A stretch of 34,957 nt of DNA from a virus. Each line of letters starts with the position of its first letter. The stretch's first letter is position 1. The notes under the pieces were generated by a model. That model did no database searches. It saw nothing but the letters and a program-made list of their open reading frames with translations, and was not told where the DNA came from. Location: positions 1 through 34,957 of IMG/VR virus record IMGVR_UViG_3300025872_002500; one strand, given 5' to 3'. The position numbers were made by a program, and so were the translations under genes. This document shows positions 29,755 to 34,957 of this stretch, one piece after another.

Positions 29755-30662
29755 GTGAGTGGCTTCCCCCTCGTGGCGGTTCTGACATTCTGGAGGAAGG
29801 ACTTCGCAAAAGGATTAACTTTGACAATTACAACGCAAACCTCATCCTGTCAAGATGTGTTGAAGACCTTGTAAACCTTGACAAGAAAAATATACTTTGG
29901 CAACATCTAAACTATAATGAGCCACTAACTCAGGGCATGACTAACAAGTACTTCTTGAGAAGTATTGATGCTTTTGTGTATATATCGCACTGGCAATATG
30001 AAAAGTTTAGGTATGTCTACAGCATTCCTACTGAGAATGTATTCATTATCAAGAATGCCATAGAGCCAATTGAATTTATCCCCCGTGACAAGGGCGAGAA
30101 GATTCGACTGATTTATACATCGGCACCATTTAGGGGCTTGAACATCCTCCTTGATGCTTTTGAGATGCTTGATAGGGACGATGTTGAACTTGATGTCTAC
30201 TCCTCTACCATCATTTATGGCACGGACTACGATAAGAAACACGCCGATACATATGAGGACCTCTTCAACCGCGCACAAAACATGCCAAACGTGAATTACC
30301 ATGGCTACGCCTCAAACGAAGAAGTTATTCGGGCGCTCCAGCGGTCGCACATCTTTGCGTTCCCGAGCATGTTTGAGGAGACTTGTTGCCTTGCAATGAT
30401 TGAGGCAGGAGCGGCTGGTTGTTCAATAGTGTCGCACAACCTTGGTGCCATCTATGAAACAGCGTCTGAATTTGGAACACTACTTCCAATTAGAGTGGAC
30501 GAAAAACAAATGGCTAAACAATTTGCGAGTGCGTTGAGTAATGAGATTGATAACTATTGGTCAAAGGTTGATTATCTAAAGAAGCAATCTGAGTTTTTTA
30601 ATGTCCATTACTCGTGGGATGCAAAAATAGAACAGTGGGAAAGTCTCTTAACTACCGCGTAA
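29742..30662 (+). CDS. Family 4-type (GT-B) glycosyltransferase
   Basis: The 306-residue protein begins at a TTG overlapping the previous gene by 13 bp. The GT-B marks are VYISHWQYEKFRYVYSI, VFIIKNAIEPIEFIP, IYTSAPFRGLNILLDAFEML (linker and donor domain), NVNYHGYASNEEVIRALQRS and FAFPSMFEETCCLAMIEAGA with the E-x7-E catalytic pattern. It resembles small GT4 enzymes that use nucleotide sugars with a retaining mechanism. The N-terminal Rossmann half is short, so the acceptor site may be unusual. It forms one operon with the preceding GT-A enzyme. Confidence 0.83.
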   Translation: MEQVSEWLPPRGGSDILEEGLRKRINFDNYNANLILSRCVEDLVNLDKKNILWQHLNYNEPLTQGMTNKYFLRSIDAFVYISHWQYEKFRYVYSIPTENVFIIKNAIEPIEFIPRDKGEKIRLIYTSAPFRGLNILLDAFEMLDRDDVELDVYSSTIIYGTDYDKKHADTYEDLFNRAQNMPNVNYHGYASNEEVIRALQRSHIFAFPSMFEETCCLAMIEAGAAGCSIVSHNLGAIYETASEFGTLLPIRVDEKQMAKQFASALSNEIDNYWSKVDYLKKQSEFFNVHYSWDAKIEQWESLLTTA

Positions 30663-31752
30663 TTGAGCGAAGAAGGTAATAACTCCGCGAAAGTAAGTAG
30701 TTACTGTCAAACTCTGGTACCGCGATTTTTGATGGGTCGCTAGTCCGAATTTGTCCAGTATTACTACCTGCTACCCATAGGCTATTTCCATAGGCTATGG
30801 AGTTTATATTTGTTGTACCAAATTTTGAGGTTTGTGTTACCCATGTAATGCCATCAGTAGAACTTCTGAGTTGACCGGCATCACCAACTGCCACCCATAA
30901 ATTATTTCCATAGTCTACCGAATATATTGCTGTTGTACCAAAGTTTGAGGTTCTAGTAACCCAAGTAACAGCATCAGTAGAGGTTCTGATATTGCCCCCT
31001 AAACCTACAGCAACCCATAAACTATTTCCATAGACTACCGATAATATTTGTGTTGTACCAAAGTTGGAAGTTCTAGTTACCCAAGTAACAGCGTCAGTGG
31101 AAGTTCTGAGTTGACCAACACGTCCAGCCGCAACCCATAGGTTATTTCCGTAGGCTACAGATGTGATATCTGTTATACCAAAGTTAGATGTACGAGTTAC
31201 CCAAGTGATACCGTCAGTGGAAGTTCTCATTTGTCCAGTATTACCACCTGCTACCCATAGGTTATTTCCGTAGGCTACAGATTGGATAGTTGTTGTACCA
31301 AAGTTAGAAGTTCTGGTTACCCAAGTGATGGCGTCAGTAGAACTTCTAAGTTGACCAGCAAGACCACCAGCAACCCAAAGGTTGTTTGCGTATCTCACGG
31401 AGAGAATAGTTGTTGTACCAAAGTTTGAAGTTTGCGTTACCCAAGTAATACCGTCAGTGGAGGTTCTGAGTTGTCCAGCATTACCACCCGCTACCCAGAG
31501 ACTATTACCATAGTCTACTGAGTATATTACTGTTGTACCAAAGTTGGAAGTTCTGGTAACCCACAGCATCCCTGGGTGATTTCTAGCATTATCGGGGTAA
31601 AACTTCTTCTCCAGTTGTCTTGTGCGCGTTACCTCACTAATGGCACTTTGGTTAGTATATATATCTGGGTTAGCCCTCTTATCCCCAGTGTTGGTAAAGC
31701 AAATCTCTCGCGGCGAGTTTGCTCTCTGCGGGTCACCAAAGCCATAATTCAT
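30652..31752 (-). CDS. Seven-bladed beta-propeller tail or adhesion protein (paralogue 3)
   Basis: The 366-residue protein (ATG at 31752 with a 4-bp overlap; an upstream ATG at 31764 is possible) has a unique N-terminus of about 62 residues. Seven consecutive 40-residue repeats with consensus TWVTRTSNFGTT-I-SVAYGN and NLWVAVG-AGQLRTSTD-I follow. Each unit is four short strands, matching a propeller blade with YCF48/BNR-like character, and seven blades close a ring. The end (YYLLRSITR) is short and hydrophobic. Such rings often bind sugars, so receptor binding is plausible. It shares near-identical blades with the two upstream paralogues. Confidence 0.8.
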   Translation of the reverse strand: MNYGFGDPQRANSPREICFTNTGDKRANPDIYTNQSAISEVTRTRQLEKKFYPDNARNHPGMLWVTRTSNFGTTVIYSVDYGNSLWVAGGNAGQLRTSTDGITWVTQTSNFGTTTILSVRYANNLWVAGGLAGQLRSSTDAITWVTRTSNFGTTTIQSVAYGNNLWVAGGNTGQMRTSTDGITWVTRTSNFGITDITSVAYGNNLWVAAGRVGQLRTSTDAVTWVTRTSNFGTTQILSVVYGNSLWVAVGLGGNIRTSTDAVTWVTRTSNFGTTAIYSVDYGNNLWVAVGDAGQLRSSTDGITWVTQTSKFGTTNINSIAYGNSLWVAGSNTGQIRTSDPSKIAVPEFDSNYLLSRSYYLLRSITR

Positions 31753-33725
31753 AGTTTCACCCATGCATATGGAATGTTTGGAAGCGTAATATTATTAGTG
31801 TTTAGGTTTGCCATTATCGCAGTCTGACCACCTGTCACCCACAGGTTATTTCCAAAGGCTACTGATTGGAGTGCGAATGGCAAGAATAAGACAGGAGTAG
31901 TTCTAGTTACCCAAGCAATAGCGTCGGTAGAGGTTCTGGTGTGACCAGCACCACCAACCGCTACCCATAGGTTATTTCCAAAGGCCACTGAGGTAATTGC
32001 TGTCGTAATAAAGTTCGAGGTTTGCGGCACCCATGTAATACCGTCAGTTGAGGTTCTGAGTTGACCGGCATCACCAACTGCCACCCATAGATTATTTCCG
32101 TAGGCTACCGAACGAATTATTGTTGTACCAAAGTTGGAAGTTTGCGTTACCCAAGTAATACCGTCAGTAGAGGTTCTGAGTTGACCGGCATCACCAACTG
32201 CCACCCACAGGTTATTTCCGTAGGCTATGGAAAGTATGTTCGTTACACCAAAGTTTGAAGTTCTGGTAACCCATGTGACAGCGTCTGTGGAAGTCCTGAG
32301 TTGAGCAGTGTCACCAACTGCCACCCAAAAACCATTACCATAAGCAACACTATTAATTGTAGTAATGCTACCAAAGTTGGAAGTTTGTGTCACCCAAGTG
32401 ACAGCATCAGTAGAGGTTCTGAGTTGACCACTGCTACCAACCGCAACCCATAAATTATTTCCGTAGGCTATTTCATGTATTGTCGACAGACCAAAGGTAG
32501 AAGTTCGTGTCACCCAAGTGACAGTGTCGGTAGAAGTTCTGATTTGCCCACCGACACCAGCCGCTACCCAAAGGTTATTACCGAAGGAAACGCTTAAAAT
32601 CATGCTTGCACCAAAGTTCGAGGTTTGTTCTGCCCAAGATGAGTAACCAATATTAGATAAGTCTGTGATTAGATTTTTTAACAAACGCTTATCAAGTAAC
32701 CTTTGGTTATATGCTGATATTGAACGTCCATCTAATTTGATAAAATCATCTCCGGGCGAGGACGCTGAATAGACAACCTCACCAGTCTCGTATTTATCTG
32801 GCGTCCGATTCCCATATGTCCCTTTATTCATCGGAGTACATACCCTATAATTGGGGACGCTATCCGGCTGTCCTGTCGAAAATATGAATTTGGATTATTA
32901 GTACGAATTTGACCAGCATTACCAACTGCCACCCAAAGGTTATTACCGTATACCACGGACTGGATTCCCGTTATACCAAAGTTAGATGTACGAGTAACCC
33001 ATGTAATGCCGTCAGTTGAGGTCATGAGTTGTCCAATAGCACCACCTGCTACCCATAGGCTATTTCCGTAGGATACAGAAGTTATTATTGTTGCACCAAA
33101 GTTTGATGTACGCGTTACCCAAGTGATGGCGTCAGTCGAAGTTCTAAGTTGACCAGATGCACCAACTGCCACCCAAAGGCTATTACCGTATTCTACAGAT
33201 TGAATTATTGTTGTACCAAAGTTTGAAGTTTGCGTTACCCAAGTAATACCGTCAGTTGAGGTTCTTAGTTGACCAGAATAACCAGCCGCAACCCATAGAC
33301 TATTTTCGTAGGCTATGGAGTTTATTATTGTTGTACCAAAGTTGGAAGTTCTAGTTACCCAAGTGACAGCATCAGTGGAGGTTCTGAGTTGACCGGTATT
33401 ACCAACTGCCACCCATAGACTATTTCCGTAGGCTATGGAGTTTATTACTGTTGAACCAAAGTTGGAAGTTCTGGTAACCCATGTAATGGCATCAGTTGAT
33501 GTTCTGATTTGACCAGTAGCACCAACTGCCACCCAAAGGCTATTACCGTAGGCTACAGATTGGATAGTTGTTGTACCAAAGTTGGAAGTTTGCGTTACCC
33601 AAGTAATACCGTCAGTAGAGGTTCTGAGTTGACCGGCATCACCAACTGCCACCCATAAATTATTTCCATAGGCTACGTCTCCAATTGATGTTGAGTCAAA
33701 GTTAGAAGTACGAGTTACCCATACC
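30750..33725 (-). repeat. 21 near-identical 120-bp tandem blade repeats in three blocks of seven
   Basis: Three blocks of seven 120-bp units (blade codons) lie at about 30750-31565, 31880-32640 and 32920-33725. Each holds CCCAAGT or CCCATGT, then TCAGTAGAGGTTCTGAGTTG variants, then ACCAACTGCCACCCA. The DNA conservation is far above that of the rest of the genes. This makes recombination and copy-number change between units likely. Confidence 0.85.
31749..32831 (-). CDS. Seven-bladed beta-propeller tail or adhesion protein (paralogue 2)
   Basis: The 360-residue protein has an N-terminal module MNKGTYGNRTPDKYETGEVV followed by KLDGRSISAYNQRLLDKRLL (residues about 1-64). Seven 40-residue blades follow; blade 3 has one extra residue and blade 7 is divergent (AWVTRTTPVLFLPFALQSVA). 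The MNKG start is shared with paralogue 1. It overlaps paralogue 1 by 4 bp and paralogue 3 by 4 bp, so all three should be made in fixed ratios. It is probably a virion fibre tip. The hydrophobic end YAWVKL may plug the ring. Confidence 0.8.
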   Translation of the reverse strand: MNKGTYGNRTPDKYETGEVVYSASSPGDDFIKLDGRSISAYNQRLLDKRLLKNLITDLSNIGYSSWAEQTSNFGASMILSVSFGNNLWVAAGVGGQIRTSTDTVTWVTRTSTFGLSTIHEIAYGNNLWVAVGSSGQLRTSTDAVTWVTQTSNFGSITTINSVAYGNGFWVAVGDTAQLRTSTDAVTWVTRTSNFGVTNILSIAYGNNLWVAVGDAGQLRTSTDGITWVTQTSNFGTTIIRSVAYGNNLWVAVGDAGQLRTSTDGITWVPQTSNFITTAITSVAFGNNLWVAVGGAGHTRTSTDAIAWVTRTTPVLFLPFALQSVAFGNNLWVTGGQTAIMANLNTNNITLPNIPYAWVKL

Positions 33726-33931
33726 GTGTTCACATCGGATAGAAAGCGTCTAGGAACACCTTTATCTAGGGTGACATATCGTGAATCTGCTGGTCTAAAA
33801 GTCCCAATAAAATGCCTAATGCGTTGTGGGTCCCCTTCAGCAGGATAAAAAGCCGCATCATCGCTACCAAGTCCTGCTTCTGAGGTACTCGGCAGTGAAC
33901 GGCGCACTCCGCTAAAGGAACCTTTATTCAT
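32828..33931 (-). CDS. Seven-bladed beta-propeller tail or adhesion protein (paralogue 1)
   Basis: The 367-residue protein begins MNKGSFSGVRRSLPSTSEAG, then a module DPQRIRHFIGTFRPADSRYV (residues about 1-68), then seven 40-residue blades ending RTNNPNS, and a tail SPIIGYVLR. The DPQR motif also occurs in the N-terminus of paralogue 3, so the modules are related. An AAAGGTTCC site precedes it. It begins 5 bp after the beta-rich virion-type gene at 33937-34317, so the four genes and the collagen-like gene should be one late transcription unit. Confidence 0.8.
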   Translation of the reverse strand: MNKGSFSGVRRSLPSTSEAGLGSDDAAFYPAEGDPQRIRHFIGTFRPADSRYVTLDKGVPRRFLSDVNTVWVTRTSNFDSTSIGDVAYGNNLWVAVGDAGQLRTSTDGITWVTQTSNFGTTTIQSVAYGNSLWVAVGATGQIRTSTDAITWVTRTSNFGSTVINSIAYGNSLWVAVGNTGQLRTSTDAVTWVTRTSNFGTTIINSIAYENSLWVAAGYSGQLRTSTDGITWVTQTSNFGTTIIQSVEYGNSLWVAVGASGQLRTSTDAITWVTRTSNFGATIITSVSYGNSLWVAGGAIGQLMTSTDGITWVTRTSNFGITGIQSVVYGNNLWVAVGNAGQIRTNNPNSYFRQDSRIASPIIGYVLR

Positions 33932-33936
33932 CTAAA

Positions 33937-34317
33937 TCAGAAGTCTCCACCAAACGCCATGACATGGTAAGTTTCTGCGTTGTTGGTTGTTGCTCGCAAC
34001 GAGTGCCCCGAAGGCAGTACGAGGGAGTTAAAACTTAAAGTAGTTGTATACGCATCGACAGACGCACTGGGCGTGATGGCGGTAATCAAAACCTCTATTA
34101 GCAGATAATAGGTTGTTCCAGTGTAGACGAAAAGCCTGACTACGTTGGCGGTTGAAGTTCCGGCAGCGGTAATGGTTACTTCATCAATACGGCTACCAGA
34201 TGACCCCGCCGTAAAAACGGTTCCGACGTTTGTTGGAGCAGTACGTGAGGTGTCCGCTGATGAAATTGAAGCACCACCAAATCGTGGGGTTGCCGCAAAG
34301 TTGGGGGTTGTTGCCAT
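33937..34317 (-). CDS. Beta-rich virion-type structural protein (126 aa)
   Basis: The protein begins MATTPNFAATPRFGGASISS and contains TAGSSGSRIDEVTITAAGTS, VVRLFVYTGTTYYLLIEVLI and TTLSFNSLVLPSGHSLRATT, ending VMAFGGDF. The strand pattern and the Ala/Thr/Ser-rich N-terminus match a small family seen beside tail-fibre genes in phages, likely a beta-sandwich structural or decoration protein. AGGAGAC precedes the ATG. It sits between the collagen-like gene and the propeller genes. Confidence 0.65.
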   Translation of the reverse strand: MATTPNFAATPRFGGASISSADTSRTAPTNVGTVFTAGSSGSRIDEVTITAAGTSTANVVRLFVYTGTTYYLLIEVLITAITPSASVDAYTTTLSFNSLVLPSGHSLRATTNNAETYHVMAFGGDF

Positions 34318-34328
34318 GGTTGTCTCCT

Positions 34329-34957
34329 CTATCGGTACAGCATCGAACTTATTATGGGGTCAGTTGCACCAGTTGCACCAGTTGCACCAGTTGAACCGGT
34401 AGGACCAGTCGGACCTACGGGACCTGTAGGACCGGGCGAACCAGAGACATCTACCCAATATGAATCATAATAGGCGTAAAGAATTGCTTCGTCTGAATGG
34501 AACCACAAGTCCCCTTCAGTTGCCCCCGTAGGTGCAGTCGCGCCTACTATTACTCCGCCTCCTTCGCCAGCAGGTCCGGTTGCGCCAGTTGGACCAGTTG
34601 GTCCCGTAGGACCAGTTACCGTAGATGCTTCTCCAGTCGGTCCAGTAGCGCCTGTTGGTCCTTCTGCTCCCGTCGCCCCGATTGGTCCGGTCGGACCGGT
34701 TTCTCCAGTCGCCCCAGTTGCTCCTGTGGGACCTTCCGCACCCGTGGGACCTGTTGCTCCAGAAGCACCGGTAGGTCCGGTGGGACCAACAGGACCTACA
34801 TCGCCGGTTCGAGCAAAGGTAACGATGACGCTTTCACCATTGGAGAATGATGTTGCCGACCCCGAGACATAGGCGCAGTCAACATCAAAGAATCCTGTAT
34901 CCTCAGAGACTGCCGAGATTGTGAAGAGGGCAAAGTCGGCAGAATTCGCCTTGTTCG
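34329..34957 (-). CDS. Collagen-like tail fibre protein, partial (C-terminal part)
   Basis: The minus-strand frame is open from the right edge to TAG at 34329-34331, so the N-terminus is outside the window. The visible 209 residues start with a beta-rich region ([20 protein letters not shown], then [20 protein letters not shown]). A long run of Gly-X-Y triplets follows ([19 protein letters not shown] type), then a short globular break ([20 protein letters not shown]), more triplets and the end [10 protein letters not shown]. The triplet run should form a triple helix, giving a trimeric fibre as in many tail fibres. It would present or attach the downstream propeller proteins. Confidence 0.8.
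   Translation of the reverse strand, partial: NKANSADFALFTISAVSEDTGFFDVDCAYVSGSATSFSNGESVIVTFARTGDVGPVGPTGPTGASGATGPTGAEGPTGATGATGETGPTGPIGATGAEGPTGATGPTGEASTVTGPTGPTGPTGATGPAGEGGGVIVGATAPTGATEGDLWFHSDEAILYAYYDSYWVDVSGSPGPTGPVGPTGPTGSTGATGATGATDPIISSMLYR

Noticed and set aside
34497-34850. Plus-strand Ser/Arg/Cys-rich open frame
   Set aside because: It is the reverse complement of collagen-like Gly-X-Y codons on the minus strand, which run on to a sensible stop and carry the expected composition.

Overview
This window looks like part of a double-stranded DNA phage genome, or a closely related mobile virus-like contig, from an actinobacterium of moderate GC content. The actinobacterial signs are a WhiB-type iron-sulfur regulator, a DUF732-like lipoprotein, a phage-type DUF932 protein, and promoters of the TTGACA/TAnnnT kind, several of which place the -10 box 6-7 nt before the start codon, as in leaderless genes. 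The phage signs are tightly overlapping operons, a nucleotide and replication cassette, collagen-like and repeat-rich tail or adhesion proteins at the right end, and many small unknown genes. No integrase, large terminase, portal or lysis gene was recognised in this window.

Layout. Positions 1-11,100 are almost all on the minus strand. They hold a DEDD-type 3'-5' exonuclease, a 926-bp array of 36-bp units (960-1885), a protein with only the C-terminal part of an IS110-type transposase, a transglutaminase-like protein, a winged-helix protein, and two large proteins (4649-6496 and 6778-8688). Those two share an acidic EF-hand-like N-terminus but carry different C-terminal domains, one kinase-like and one resembling ADP-ribosyltransferase/DUF3626 proteins. 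A beta-class DNA methyltransferase and small unknown genes follow.

Positions 11,100-22,500 are the nucleotide and DNA-replication block. It has a monomeric class II ribonucleotide reductase, ThyX, SSB, a TOPRIM plus RecA-like primase/helicase, a PD-(D/E)XK nuclease, WhiB, DUF932, a terminase-small-subunit-like HTH protein, a ribbon-helix-helix/zinc protein and an AT-hook protein. Transcription switches strand several times here, with recognisable promoters, terminators and possible operators at the switches.

Positions 22,500-30,660 are an accessory block. It starts with a lipoprotein behind a strong promoter, a highly structured non-coding stretch and an unusual tRNA gene. A sugar or surface-modification island follows: five glycosyltransferase domains in four genes, three SAM methyltransferases and a PhyH-type oxygenase. 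A second Fe/2-oxoglutarate oxygenase lies further left at 13,854.

Positions 30,650-34,957 (minus strand) encode three consecutive paralogues, each predicted to be a seven-bladed beta-propeller made of 40-residue repeats. Upstream of them in the same direction are a small beta-rich virion-type protein and the C-terminal part of a collagen-like fibre protein.

The most unexplained items are the 36-bp A/B array next to the IS110-like protein, the paired acidic-N-terminus effector-like proteins, and the tRNA-linked structured RNA region. All family assignments are from reading motifs; no database search was possible.
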